In this document: in pieces, positions 52,488-61,789 of the stretch
Layout of the letters: every line of letters begins with the position of its first letter
How positions within the stretch are numbered: position 1 is the stretch's first letter
Assembly: GCA_018268135.1 (NCBI GenBank)
Contig: JAFDXD010000071.1
Span: 1-64,000, forward strand
DNA: 64,000 nt
DNA from: Bacteroidota bacterium
GTDB taxonomy: Bacteria; Bacteroidota; Bacteroidia; Chitinophagales; Chitinophagaceae
Direction of reading: 5' to 3'
Notes under the pieces: model-generated
The model's database searches: none
Told to the model about the DNA's origin: nothing
Seen by the model: the letters and a program-made list of their open reading frames with translations, nothing else
Position numbers and translations under genes: made by a program

Positions 52488-53084
52488 ATGGTTTTAAAAA
52501 TTGGCCTTACGGGGGGTATTGGAAGTGGCAAAACCACCGTTGCCAAAATATTTGAGGTACTTTCTGTGCCCGTTTATTATGCTGATGATGCCGCAAAAAA
52601 ATTAATGAATACAGATGAAAACCTTCGGCAAAAAATAAAGCAACACTTTGGCGAAGACGCCTATAACACCCGTGGGTTAAACCGACAGTACCTGTCTGAA
52701 ATAGTTTTTAATAACCCCGAAAAATTGGCTTTGCTTAACAGCATTGTACACCCGGCCACCATTGCCGATGCAGCAAAATGGATACAGCAGCAAACCAGCC
52801 CTTACATTATTAAAGAAGCCGCACTTTTGTTTGAAAGCGATGCTTATAAGCAGTTAGATTTTGTAATTGGTGTAAGCGCACCTGAAGCCTTGAGAATACA
52901 GCGAACCATTGCCAGAGATGGCATTTCAAAAGAAGCAGTGATGGCTCGTATGAGTAAGCAAATGCCTGAAAAAGATAAAATGGACAGGTGTGAATACAGG
53001 ATATTAAATGACGAAGAAAATTTATTAATACCCCAGGTAATTAAGCTTCATTCAATTTTTACTAGTAAACTGCAAAAGGGTTAG
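52488..53084 (+). CDS. coaE: Dephospho-CoA kinase
   Basis: 198 residues. The P-loop GLTGGIGSGKTTVAK (6-20) and the YYADDAAKKLM and ASIVHPA-like NSIVHPATIAD segments match CoaE, which phosphorylates dephospho-CoA in the last step of CoA synthesis. The last bases overlap a hairpin shared with the convergent aminotransferase gene. The start ATG lies 48 bp after the hairpin that follows yajC. Confidence 0.93.
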   Translation: MVLKIGLTGGIGSGKTTVAKIFEVLSVPVYYADDAAKKLMNTDENLRQKIKQHFGEDAYNTRGLNRQYLSEIVFNNPEKLALLNSIVHPATIADAAKWIQQQTSPYIIKEAALLFESDAYKQLDFVIGVSAPEALRIQRTIARDGISKEAVMARMSKQMPEKDKMDRCEYRILNDEENLLIPQVIKLHSIFTSKLQKG

Positions 53085-53108
53085 TAAAAAATTACCTCCC
53101 CTTTTGCA
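53071..53108. terminator. Two-way terminator between coaE and the aminotransferase gene
   Basis: Arms TGCAAAAGGG (53071-53080) and CCCTTTTGCA (53099-53108), perfect 10-bp complement, with an 18-nt loop. The left arm overlaps the coaE 3' end. It separates convergent genes. Confidence 0.6.
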
Positions 53109-53122
53109 AATTCAATACTCTT

Positions 53123-54316
53123 CTATTTCAAAGCAGCCAAAGCAGCTTTTATTTTTCCCATTCCTTTTTCAATATTTTCTACACTATTGGCAAATGATAG
53201 CCTGATACAATTAGGTTCACCAAATGCTTTGCCACTTACAGAAGAAATATGTGCATCATTCAATAAGTACATACATAAATCATCCGCATCATTAATACTG
53301 TTACCGGCAGCCGTTTTTTTGCCAAAATATACATGCACATCCGGAAAAATATAAAATGCTCCCGGAGGTTCATTACAAATTACACCCGGTATTTCTTTAA
53401 TCAACTTCATTACAATTTGCCTGCGTTGCTTAAAGGCTGCAACCATATCAATCGTTGGCTTTAAATCGCCTGTAAGGGCTGTAATGGCTGCCCGCTGTGT
53501 AATAGAGTTTGGTGCGCTGGTAAACTGGCCTTGAATTTTTTCGCATGCACGGGCAATAGCAACGGAAGATGCCGTGTAGCCTAACCTCCACCCTGTCATG
53601 GCAAATCCTTTACTAAGGCCATTAATAACAATGACTCTTTCTTTTAAAAAATCAAACTGAGCAATGCTTTCATGCTTTCCTACAAAATTAATATGCTCAT
53701 ATATTTCATCACTCATTATGAATACCTGTGGATGCTTTTTAAAAACTTCGGCAAGTGCTGTAAGCTCTTCTTTGCTGTACAATGCCCCACTTGGGTTGCA
53801 GGGTGAAGAAAACATAAAGAGCTTTGTTTTATCTGTTATGGCAGCCTCTAACTGTGATGGAGTAATTTTATAACCTGCATCTACAGAGGTTTGTACCAGT
53901 TTTACAGTGCCACCTATCAGCCTTACAATTTCGCTGTAGGTAACCCAATACGGCGTAGGAATAATTACTTCGTCGCCGGCATCTACTAAGGCGAGTACAA
54001 TATTGGCAATGCTTTGCTTGGCACCGGTGCTTACAATAATTTGCTCCGGCGTGTATGCAAGGCCGTTATCTCTTTGCAATTTGGTACATACCGCCTGCCT
54101 TAAGTCAAGGTAACCGGCTACCGGGGTATAATGACTGTAATTTTCATCAATCGCTTTTTTGGCCGCTTCTTTTATATGATCAGGAGTATCAAAGTCAGGC
54201 TCTCCCAGGCTCATATCAGTAATATCAATTCCTTTGGCTCTTAACTCACGGCCAAGTTTAGCCATTTTTAAAGTTTCCGGCTCATTAAACCGGGCTAGTA
54301 AAGACGATAATTGCAT
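53123..54316 (-). CDS. Class I/II PLP-dependent aminotransferase (aspartate type)
   Basis: 397 residues. The PLP-lysine lies in INGLSKGFAMTGWRLGY near residue 234, the NPSGALYS motif near 170, and the C-terminal IRLSFANSVENIEKG with the substrate-binding Arg near 373. This is the aspartate/aromatic aminotransferase group of fold type I. It opens MQLSSLLARFNEPETLKMAKLG. The exact amino donor is not certain. It faces coaE tail to tail and has its own promoter. Confidence 0.9.
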   Translation of the reverse strand: MQLSSLLARFNEPETLKMAKLGRELRAKGIDITDMSLGEPDFDTPDHIKEAAKKAIDENYSHYTPVAGYLDLRQAVCTKLQRDNGLAYTPEQIIVSTGAKQSIANIVLALVDAGDEVIIPTPYWVTYSEIVRLIGGTVKLVQTSVDAGYKITPSQLEAAITDKTKLFMFSSPCNPSGALYSKEELTALAEVFKKHPQVFIMSDEIYEHINFVGKHESIAQFDFLKERVIVINGLSKGFAMTGWRLGYTASSVAIARACEKIQGQFTSAPNSITQRAAITALTGDLKPTIDMVAAFKQRRQIVMKLIKEIPGVICNEPPGAFYIFPDVHVYFGKKTAAGNSINDADDLCMYLLNDAHISSVSGKAFGEPNCIRLSFANSVENIEKGMGKIKAALAALK

Positions 54317-54339
54317 TGTATTTTTTTCAGTTGAGGTGC

Positions 54340-54347
54340 AAAAGTAA
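54340..54347 (-). promoter_or_regulatory. -7 box of the aminotransferase gene
   Basis: On the minus strand TACTTTTG, an exact match, 23 bp before the ATG at 54316. No clear -33 box. Confidence 0.55.
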
Positions 54348-54592
54348 ATATTGTTGAGGAATTATTGGGTCGAAATTTTTTAACAACTTGTATTATATCT
54401 TAGAAAAAATTCAAAAAATCATAGAATACATTTTATCCTAACTACATTTTATGGGTAAAATAAAATTACAGAATTAGGTATAGTGCTTTACAAATGTATC
54501 TCTTAGTGTTTTCTGTTTTTTCAAAAGCTGAGGTTTGTATATTGGAAACATTACATTACTTATTTTTTGATACAGATTGTTTGGTAATGCAA

Positions 54593-55924
54593 CTACCTAT
54601 CGTACTTAAATTTTAAAGAACTTAAGTCGGGTATAATTTCTTTTTTTCTTTTTAATTCATACCGATACAATGCCTCACCCAGGTTTTGCATAAAGGGTAT
54701 GCCAATGGTTTTATAATCATATTTATCATCATTTATTATACCATCTTCATTACAATATATTTCGGCAGAAACCATAAACTCAATATTCTTTTGAAAGTCT
54801 GCAACATAAGCCACATCTATCATTTGCCCATAGGCATCTCCTGATTTATCAAATACCCTGATAGATTTTGAAGCACTATCTTGATTGCCATGCCATAAAA
54901 TAAATTTGGCATAATTATCTGTATAACTGCTATCATAATATGGGTAAACAGACTCAGACGGAAAGGAAGACATATACTTTAAAACAAATTTCCTGTCTGC
55001 TTCGGTAATATTAAACCGTTGCGATGCTTTTACAGCTTCCGGAAAAATTAAACCGGTTAAAATAGTGTGTAAGTCCTGCAGGCTAATCCTGTTTTTTTTT
55101 GAAAAATCCATCGGGTATGAAAATAATTTACCCTGGCTGAAAAATGATTGGCCAAGTGAGTCACTGCGCTTTTCATATTTTTCAGTATTGTATTTCATTG
55201 GTTGCTGAAAAAGTAACTTACTTGTAGCGCTATCCAAAAAGCTGATGGGATTGGTATGCCTGTTTTCATCTTCAGATAAAAACACATCAAGCCTGTGTAA
55301 AATTTGTGCATCGGTAAATCCCTTTTTATGCAATTCGTCGTTTATATATTGCTGCCCCAAAAATTCGTATAAGCGGTTAAATGCCTCATTATCGCTCACA
55401 AGTAAAATTCTTTTAATATATTGAGCAATAGCCGGCCTCCCGTCAAATGTGTTGGGGTCGTTAAAAGTTTGTACCTGGCCATTGTAAGCAGCATCGGTTA
55501 TCATACTACTGTTGATATTTAGCCCTTTTACTCTTAGTTCATTTAGTTTTTGCAGGGCAAGCAATACAATGGGCAATTTTACAGTAGAAGCGGGGTAAAA
55601 ATATGTACCACTATCTTTATTAAAATAAAAATTTTTCAATTTTGCATACCCATTTTTCCCTCTATTTATTTGAGTATAAATAATTTGCACATTCCATTTG
55701 TGTTTATTTATTAGGATACTGTCAAACAAACCGGGATTGTTTTTAAATAAATTTTCAAAAAACACATCCCCTTTTTTGGGCTTTGGGGCATTAATTGTTT
55801 CTGCAGCATTTTTGTGCAAAAAAAATTGTGTTGCACCTGTGGGCAAAAAGGATGTGCAGGCAACCAGCGAAATTGCAAAACAAATTTTTACAATCCTGTT
55901 TAAAATTATTTGCGGCATAAGCAA
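54593..55924 (-). CDS. Class A beta-lactamase-fold lipoprotein (serine hydrolase)
   Basis: 443 residues, longer than a usual class A beta-lactamase (about 290). The signal ends in a lipobox (LVAC, Cys23). The class A motifs are all visible: SxxK as Ser113-Thr-Val-Lys116, SDN at 177-179, and KSG at 360-362. The order and residues fit an active penicillin-recognising serine enzyme, but the long spacing between SDN and KSG and the absence of a visible Glu166-type omega loop suggest a different substrate. It might be a peptidoglycan enzyme. It is divergent from secDF. Whether it acts on beta-lactams is unproven. Confidence 0.85.
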   Translation of the reverse strand: MLMPQIILNRIVKICFAISLVACTSFLPTGATQFFLHKNAAETINAPKPKKGDVFFENLFKNNPGLFDSILINKHKWNVQIIYTQINRGKNGYAKLKNFYFNKDSGTYFYPASTVKLPIVLLALQKLNELRVKGLNINSSMITDAAYNGQVQTFNDPNTFDGRPAIAQYIKRILLVSDNEAFNRLYEFLGQQYINDELHKKGFTDAQILHRLDVFLSEDENRHTNPISFLDSATSKLLFQQPMKYNTEKYEKRSDSLGQSFFSQGKLFSYPMDFSKKNRISLQDLHTILTGLIFPEAVKASQRFNITEADRKFVLKYMSSFPSESVYPYYDSSYTDNYAKFILWHGNQDSASKSIRVFDKSGDAYGQMIDVAYVADFQKNIEFMVSAEIYCNEDGIINDDKYDYKTIGIPFMQNLGEALYRYELKRKKEIIPDLSSLKFKYDR

Positions 55925-55991
55925 TATTTTGAATGTAAAATGCTCAATTTTTCAAAAATAATCAACCCATATCTTCAAAGGCTTTTTCCCC

Positions 55992-55999
55992 TATCTTTG
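55992..55999 (+). promoter_or_regulatory. -7 box of secDF
   Basis: TATCTTTG, an exact TAnnTTTG match, 36 bp before the secDF ATG. Confidence 0.6.
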
Positions 56000-56035
56000 C
56001 ACCCTTATAAAATTAAATAAAACTCAAAAATTAAC

Positions 56036-58993
56036 ATGAGACTTAAAGGTTTAGTTTGGTTTTTTACCATTGTACTACTGCTAATATCTGTATGGGAGCT
56101 ATCTTATACATGGGTGGTAAAAAGCTATGAAGGAAAAGTACAGGCACAGGCAGAAAGAATTGTAAAAAACACCAGCGCCAATTTGCCAGCCGACGAAAAA
56201 GCGGCTTTAGTAAAAGCAAAAGTGCAACACATACTTGATAGTACAAAAGATAAGAGCATATATCCTGTAATAGGAACTACCTATCAAAAATGTAAAGAAA
56301 ATGAATTAAACCTTGGTCTTGACTTACAAGGTGGTATTAGTGTAACCATGGACGTTAGTTTGGAAGGATTATTAAAATCATTAAGCAATAATCCCAAAGA
56401 CCCTGCACTGCTGGCTGCCTTAAATACTGCCGAAGCACAAAAACTAAACAGTGAAGATAACCTGATTACCCTTTTTTCTAATTCTTACATTCAGCAAAAC
56501 GGGGCTAATAAATTATCTTCATTATTTGCCGGGCCTGGTAAAGATGTAAAAGTAGAAGACAATGATGCTACTGTTATAAACAAAATCAGGACCATTGCAG
56601 ATGGTGCCATTAATCAAACGTATAAAATACTTTTAAAACGTATTGATAAATTTGGGGTTGCACAGCCCAATATTAATCTTGATGCTACCAAAGGTATTAT
56701 CACAGTAGAGCTTGCAGGTATTACAGATGCAGAAAGGGTACGTAAATATTTGCAATCGTCTGCAAACCTTCAGTTTTGGGAGGTTTATAATATTGGAGAA
56801 ATTGCCGAAGATTTAAAAACTGCTGATAATAATCTTCATAATTATCTTAATGGTGTGAGTGCAACAGATACTACTGCATCTAAAGACACAGTAAAAGCCA
56901 AGCAAAATTTAAATCCGTTTTTCCGCATCATAAATCCCATAGAGCCACAGCAGGATAAAAGCGGCGTGCATTATGCATCTGCCATTGGTAGCGTAGCTTA
57001 CCAGGATACTGCTACACTCAATAGCTATTTAAATAACGATGTGGTAAAAAATGCCATGCCGGCAAATCTTAAATTTTTGTATGGCGCCGAAGAAAAAACA
57101 GCAAAAGGCAACCAACGTTATTTTCCATTATATGCCATCAAAATGCAGCCCGGTACAGATAAAGCTCCATTAGAGGGTGATGGTGTAGATGAAGCAAAGC
57201 AGGATTATGATGAGAATGGCAGGGCTGCCATTAAAATGAATATGACAAGCGTAGGTAGCAAAACCTGGGCAAGGCTTACTGCAAAAAATGTAGGGCGCCC
57301 TATTGCAATTGCCTTAGATGATATTGTATATACAGCACCAAATGTAAATGGCGCCATAGAAGGCGGAAACTCTGAAATAACAGGAAATTTCACCATAGAA
57401 GAAGCACAGGATCTTGCCAATATTTTAAAATCAGGAAAGCTTGATGCTCCTGCAAAAATAGTTGCAGAAACGGTGGTAGGCCCTACCCTGGGTAAAGAAG
57501 CAGTAAGAGGCGGCGCAATGGCTTTTGGACTTTCTTTTTTGATAATCTTTATTTTAATGCTGGTATATTATAATACCGGCGGCTGGGTTGCAAACATTGC
57601 TTTAATACTAAACCTATTGTTTACCGTAGGTGTATTGATAGCATTGAAGTTTACATTAACTGCAGCGGGTATTGCCGGTCTTGTACTTACTATTGGCCTG
57701 GCGGTAGATACCAATGTAATTATTTTTGAAAGAATAAAAGAGGAACTGACGAGAGGAAAATCTTATCCACTTTCGGTACATGATGGTTATTTAAGGTCGC
57801 TTGCGCCCGTATTGGATGCGCATATTACCTCTTTGCTTACAGCTTGTATCTTATTTTATTTTGGCTTAGGCCCGGTACTTGGCTTTGCCACTACGCAAAT
57901 TATAGGTATTCTTTTATCATTATTTTGCGGTATCATGGTATCAAGGTTGATAACTGATTTTTATACAAAGAAAAATCGTCACTTCAATTACTTTACAGGC
58001 ATTTCTCGCCGCATATTTAAACATGCAAGCTATAAATTTATTGAGTTTAGAAAAGTAGCTTATATCATTTCTGTATTTGTATTGATTATTGGCGTGGCTT
58101 CTTTCTTTAATGGTTTTCATGAAGGGGTAGAATTTAAAGGAGGCCGTAGCTATACAGTACAATTTGACAAACCTGTAAAAAATGATGATATCAGAGACGA
58201 CCTAAAAGCTACTTTAGACGGAGATAACCCTACTATTAAAACCGTAGGAGACCCTCGCCATCTGAATATTACTACAGCCTACTTAAAAGGAGTTGACAAT
58301 GCAGATAGCGCTGTACAAACAAGGCTTTACCTTGGTCTTAAAAAAGTATTGCCTGCAAACCTTACGTATGCACAATTTGCAAAATCAAGCATTCAAAGCC
58401 ATACCACGGTGCAGCCAAGTATATCTGACGATTTAAAGAGAGGTGCGGTAAAAGCAGCCATCTTTGCAATGTTGATAATCTGCCTTTATATCTTTTTAAG
58501 GTTTAGAGACTGGAGATACTCTGCCGGTACTATTCTTACTTTATTGCATGATGTATTGGTAACACTGGCGGTGTTTTCTTTCTTCAAAAACATTGTACCA
58601 TTCCCGTTAGAGATAGATCAGCACTTTATTGCGGCTGTGCTTACGGTAATTGGTTTCTCAATGAATGATACGGTAATTGTATTTGACAGAATACGTGAAT
58701 ATAGCCGTGATATGAAAGGTGCAAGTAAAACAACCATCATTAACCGAGCCATTAATGATACGCTAAGCCGTACCATTATGACATCGTTGACCGTGTTTTT
58801 AACCTTGTTGATCTTATTCATTTTTGGCGGTGAAGTTACTCGTGGTTTTGCCTTTGCAATGTTGATTGGTGTGGTTACGGGTACTTACTCTTCTATATTT
58901 GTAGGAGCGCCAATATTGGTTGACTTTGCAAAAGATAAACCATTGGGAGCTGCTGCAGCCAAAACAAAAAGAGCCAAAGCACCGGCGCTATAA
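56036..58993 (+). CDS. secDF: Protein translocase SecDF (SecD-SecF fusion)
   Basis: 985 residues. SecD part: first membrane helix at about 4-24, the SecD signature LGLDLQGGISVTMDV near residue 97, periplasmic P1, then five helices near 490-640 with the GLAVDTNVIIFERIKEE motif. SecF part: a helix near 680, FKGGRSYTVQF near 700, then five helices with FSMNDTVIVFDRIREY near 870. This is the single-gene SecDF found in Bacteroidota. It uses the proton motive force to help release secreted proteins. A terminator follows the stop codon. yajC is 3.7 kb upstream. Confidence 0.97.
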   Translation: MRLKGLVWFFTIVLLLISVWELSYTWVVKSYEGKVQAQAERIVKNTSANLPADEKAALVKAKVQHILDSTKDKSIYPVIGTTYQKCKENELNLGLDLQGGISVTMDVSLEGLLKSLSNNPKDPALLAALNTAEAQKLNSEDNLITLFSNSYIQQNGANKLSSLFAGPGKDVKVEDNDATVINKIRTIADGAINQTYKILLKRIDKFGVAQPNINLDATKGIITVELAGITDAERVRKYLQSSANLQFWEVYNIGEIAEDLKTADNNLHNYLNGVSATDTTASKDTVKAKQNLNPFFRIINPIEPQQDKSGVHYASAIGSVAYQDTATLNSYLNNDVVKNAMPANLKFLYGAEEKTAKGNQRYFPLYAIKMQPGTDKAPLEGDGVDEAKQDYDENGRAAIKMNMTSVGSKTWARLTAKNVGRPIAIALDDIVYTAPNVNGAIEGGNSEITGNFTIEEAQDLANILKSGKLDAPAKIVAETVVGPTLGKEAVRGGAMAFGLSFLIIFILMLVYYNTGGWVANIALILNLLFTVGVLIALKFTLTAAGIAGLVLTIGLAVDTNVIIFERIKEELTRGKSYPLSVHDGYLRSLAPVLDAHITSLLTACILFYFGLGPVLGFATTQIIGILLSLFCGIMVSRLITDFYTKKNRHFNYFTGISRRIFKHASYKFIEFRKVAYIISVFVLIIGVASFFNGFHEGVEFKGGRSYTVQFDKPVKNDDIRDDLKATLDGDNPTIKTVGDPRHLNITTAYLKGVDNADSAVQTRLYLGLKKVLPANLTYAQFAKSSIQSHTTVQPSISDDLKRGAVKAAIFAMLIICLYIFLRFRDWRYSAGTILTLLHDVLVTLAVFSFFKNIVPFPLEIDQHFIAAVLTVIGFSMNDTVIVFDRIREYSRDMKGASKTTIINRAINDTLSRTIMTSLTVFLTLLILFIFGGEVTRGFAFAMLIGVVTGTYSSIFVGAPILVDFAKDKPLGAAAAKTKRAKAPAL

Positions 58994-59020
58994 TTATTTT
59001 TAAAGACTTAGCATACATAA

Positions 59021-59047
59021 AAAACCACCAGCCTTGGTGGTTTTTTT
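59021..59047 (+). terminator. Intrinsic terminator of secDF
   Basis: Arms CCACCA and TGGTGG flank GCCT at about 59025-59040, with A residues before and seven T residues after (59041-59047). Plus strand, about 28 bp after the secDF stop codon. Confidence 0.88.
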
Positions 59048-59082
59048 ATTGTACTAATAACAATGAGTTGGCATACAGGCAT

Positions 59083-59107
59083 AAAAAAACCGGTAATAAA
59101 TACCGGC
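59083..59107 (-). terminator. Intrinsic terminator of the Fe-S carrier gene
   Basis: Arms CCGGTA (59090-59095) and TACCGG (59101-59106), with a 5-nt loop. On the minus strand the run of seven T residues (59083-59089) follows. It lies 21 bp after the stop codon of the A-type carrier gene. Together with the secDF terminator it insulates two convergent units. Confidence 0.82.
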
Positions 59108-59127
59108 TAATATTAAAAACTTAATTG

Positions 59128-59478
59128 TTATACAGCAAAGCTGGTACCACATCCGCATGTACTGCTTGCATTAGGATTATTAAATGTAAAACCCCTCGAG
59201 TTTAAGCCTCCTTCCCAATTTACTTCCATGCCTGCAAGGTAAATGGCATGAGATTTATCAATTAAAAATGAAAAATTATTCTCTTCATATAATTCATCAT
59301 TGGGTTTCTGAATATCAAAGTCGAGTACATAAGTCATGCCGCTACATCCGCCACCTTTTACACCTACACGGAGTATTTTGCTGGCATCAAACCCGGGCTG
59401 TTGCCTTAATCGGATTATTTCTGCAATGGCGTTTGCTGTAAATTTAATGGGCGCTATACTAACTGTTTCCATAATCAT
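59128..59478 (-). CDS. A-type iron-sulfur carrier (IscA/ErpA/SufA family)
   Basis: 116 residues. The three conserved cysteines are in GGGCSGM near residue 44 and the C-terminal TCGCGTSF. The domain runs SIAPIKFTANAIAEIIRLR to the end. It delivers or stores an Fe-S cluster for target proteins. No suf or isc genes are adjacent. The start may be the ATG at 59478 or, two codons later, 59472. The -7 box just upstream makes the leader very short. Confidence 0.92.
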   Translation of the reverse strand: MIMETVSIAPIKFTANAIAEIIRLRQQPGFDASKILRVGVKGGGCSGMTYVLDFDIQKPNDELYEENNFSFLIDKSHAIYLAGMEVNWEGGLNSRGFTFNNPNASSTCGCGTSFAV

Positions 59479-59485
59479 ATTTTTA

Positions 59486-59493
59486 CAAAGTTA
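59486..59493 (-). promoter_or_regulatory. -7 box next to the Fe-S carrier start
   Basis: On the minus strand TAACTTTG, 7 bp before the ATG at 59478. The predicted transcription start falls near the start codon. Confidence 0.5.
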
Positions 59494-59558
59494 CATTTTA
59501 TTAAATTTTGTGTTTCATACAAATTTTCGAAAACAGGAAAATGTTGATGCATCTTATC

Positions 59559-59566
59559 TATTTTTG
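59559..59566 (+). promoter_or_regulatory. -7 box of the DUF7935-like gene
   Basis: TATTTTTG, an exact TAnnTTTG match, 17 bp before the ATG at 59584. Confidence 0.55.
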
Positions 59567-59583
59567 CAGCTAAAGTAATTTTT

Positions 59584-60105
59584 ATGTATTTGTTAGAGTT
59601 TAATTTTCAGTATGTAGAAGTGTTGGTAATGCTGGTATTTGCATTTCTTTTGGGATTGTTAATTTATGAATTTCAGAAAATGAAAACCAAATTAGAAGAG
59701 CGTGCCGGTATCAATAATGAAGGCATGAAACTTAAATTACAGGCTTTAGAAAGATTAACCTTGTATGCAGAGCGGGCAGGTTTGCAAAGTTTGGTAACCC
59801 GTACTCAAAGTAATGGCATTACAACAGCAGGGTATCATTTGGCTTTAATAGATACGCTTCGCTCCGAATATGAGTACAATGTAACACAGCAGGTATATGT
59901 AAGCCCTGAAGTATGGGGCGCTGTATCAAGGCTAAAAGATCAAAATATTTATATCATCAATCAATTGGCTGCCTTGCTACCTGCTGATGCTACAGCAAAT
60001 GATTTCTCTAAAAAAATTATTGAATACAGCCTTACAGAAAACCCGCCATTGAATGTAATTGTTTTAGATGCATTGCGATTTGAAGCAAAGAAGGCGCTTG
60101 ATTAA
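59584..60105 (+). CDS. Membrane-anchored DUF7935-like protein
   Basis: 173 residues. One N-terminal membrane helix (YVEVLVMLVFAFLLGLLIYEF, about 10-30) is followed by a charged helical region (KMKTKLEERAGINNEGMKLKLQALERLTLYAERAG, about 32-65) and a globular C-terminal part (SEYEYNVTQQVYVSPEVWGAV near 101). It resembles a conserved Bacteroidota family (DUF7935, from memory), for which no function is known. Orientation in the inner membrane with a cytoplasmic domain is likely. Confidence 0.75.
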   Translation: MYLLEFNFQYVEVLVMLVFAFLLGLLIYEFQKMKTKLEERAGINNEGMKLKLQALERLTLYAERAGLQSLVTRTQSNGITTAGYHLALIDTLRSEYEYNVTQQVYVSPEVWGAVSRLKDQNIYIINQLAALLPADATANDFSKKIIEYSLTENPPLNVIVLDALRFEAKKALD

Positions 60106-60211
60106 AAAAAAGTTTATTCGCATCAATAAGAGGCAATGGTATATTGATTATTTCATTGCCACCTGATAAAATAATAATTATCATAGTTTCGGTATTGTAA
60201 AAAAATATCTT

Positions 60212-61771
60212 ATGCCAACAAAAAAGATTGCAACAGATTCCGGAATAGAAATAAAGGAAGTATATACCTCACAAAATTCTGTTGAAAGCGACCCATCGCT
60301 GCCGGGCGAATTTCCGTTTACAAGAGGCGTACAAAGTACCATGTACCGTGGCAAACTATGGACTATGCGGCAATATGCAGGTTTTTCTACAGCAGAAGAA
60401 AGCAATAAACGGTATCACTATTTGCTAAGCCAGGGAGTAAGCGGCCTTAGTGTAGCATTTGATTTGCCTACGCAAATTGGTTATAATAGCAATCATCCTC
60501 TAGCAGATGGCGAGGTAGGAAAAGTAGGCGTAGCAATAGATAGCCTGGAAGATATGGAAAAATTATTTGAAGGGATTCGGTTAGAAAATGTATCTACCTC
60601 TATGACGATAAATGCTACAGGTTTTATATTGCTTGCATTTTATACAGCGCTTGCAAAAAAACAGGGAGCCGATTTAAAACTCATTACAGGCACCATACAA
60701 AATGATATTTTAAAAGAATATGCGGCAAGAGGAACCTACATCTATCCTCCCAGGCAAAGCATGCGTATTATTACAGATATTTTTGAATGGTGCAGTACCG
60801 ATTTGCCAAAATGGAACACCATTTCTATATCAGGCTATCATATAAGAGAAGCCGGAAGCACTGCGGTGCAGGAAATAGCTTTTACACTTAGCAATGGAAA
60901 AGCTTATGTAAAAGCAGCGCTGGAAAAAGGATTGGATATAAATGTTTTTGGGAAAAGATTATCCTTTTTTTTTAATGCACACAATAACCTGTTTGAAGAA
61001 GTAGCAAAATTTAGAGCCGCACGCCGTATGTGGGCAAAGATGATGAAAGAGTTAGGCGCTACTGATGAAAAAGCCATGATGCTCAGGTTTCATACACAAA
61101 CAGGCGGAAGCACGCTTACAGCCCAGCAACCTTTAAATAATATAAGCCGGGTAACCATACAAACTTTAGCAGCCGTAATGGGCGGCACACAATCGTTGCA
61201 TACTAACGGTTATGATGAAGCGCTAAGCCTGCCAACAGAAGAAGCGGCAAAAGTAGCGTTGCGTACCCAACAAATTGTAGCATACGAAAGCGGTGTACCC
61301 GATACCGCCGACCCATTGGCCGGCAGTTATTTTGTAGAAACCCTTACCAATGAAGTAGAAAAAGCCGCCTGGCAATTGGTAGAAAAAATTGATGCCCTTG
61401 GAGGTAGTGTTGCTGCCATAGAAGAAGGATTTATGCAAAATGAAATAGCTTCAAGCGCTTACCGTTACCAGCAGCAAATAGAATCAGGAGAAAAAATAAG
61501 TGTAGGAGTTAATAAATTTCAAACCGAAGAATTAAATAAACCACCGGGCTTTAAAATTGATGATAGCATTCAAAAATTGCAAACAGCCAAAATAGAATCC
61601 TTAATGCAAAAAAGAGATAATGCAAAAGTAGCAGCACTATTGAAAGAACTAACCGAAGCTGCAGAGGGCACCAAAAATATTATGCCAATAGTGGTAAGGG
61701 CAGCAGAAAATTATTGTACCCTTGGCGAAATAGCCGATACACTACGAAAAGTATTTGGCGAATACAGGTAA
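60212..61771 (+). CDS. Methylmalonyl-CoA-mutase-like catalytic subunit without B12 domain
   Basis: 519 residues, only the catalytic TIM-barrel part; the roughly 130-residue cobalamin-binding domain is missing. The residues that set substrate choice match methylmalonyl-CoA mutase and not isobutyryl-CoA mutase: Tyr55 (RQYAGFSTA; Tyr89 in P. shermanii) and Arg173 ([10 protein letters not shown]; Arg207). Tyr209-His210 ([11 protein letters not shown]) match the catalytic Tyr243-His244. A separate small B12-binding subunit, as in archaeal mutases, would be required. It is not next to this gene. The reaction is succinyl-CoA to methylmalonyl-CoA or the reverse. Confidence 0.9.
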   Translation: MPTKKIATDSGIEIKEVYTSQNSVESDPSLPGEFPFTRGVQSTMYRGKLWTMRQYAGFSTAEESNKRYHYLLSQGVSGLSVAFDLPTQIGYNSNHPLADGEVGKVGVAIDSLEDMEKLFEGIRLENVSTSMTINATGFILLAFYTALAKKQGADLKLITGTIQNDILKEYAARGTYIYPPRQSMRIITDIFEWCSTDLPKWNTISISGYHIREAGSTAVQEIAFTLSNGKAYVKAALEKGLDINVFGKRLSFFFNAHNNLFEEVAKFRAARRMWAKMMKELGATDEKAMMLRFHTQTGGSTLTAQQPLNNISRVTIQTLAAVMGGTQSLHTNGYDEALSLPTEEAAKVALRTQQIVAYESGVPDTADPLAGSYFVETLTNEVEKAAWQLVEKIDALGGSVAAIEEGFMQNEIASSAYRYQQQIESGEKISVGVNKFQTEELNKPPGFKIDDSIQKLQTAKIESLMQKRDNAKVAALLKELTEAAEGTKNIMPIVVRAAENYCTLGEIADTLRKVFGEYR

Positions 61772-61789
61772 TAGTATTGACAGGCATTT

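Noticed and set aside
54317..54592. Small gene in the 276-bp gap between the aminotransferase and beta-lactamase-fold genes
   Set aside because: No ORF of useful length with a recognisable start or coding bias; only A/T-rich sequence and one promoter box were seen.
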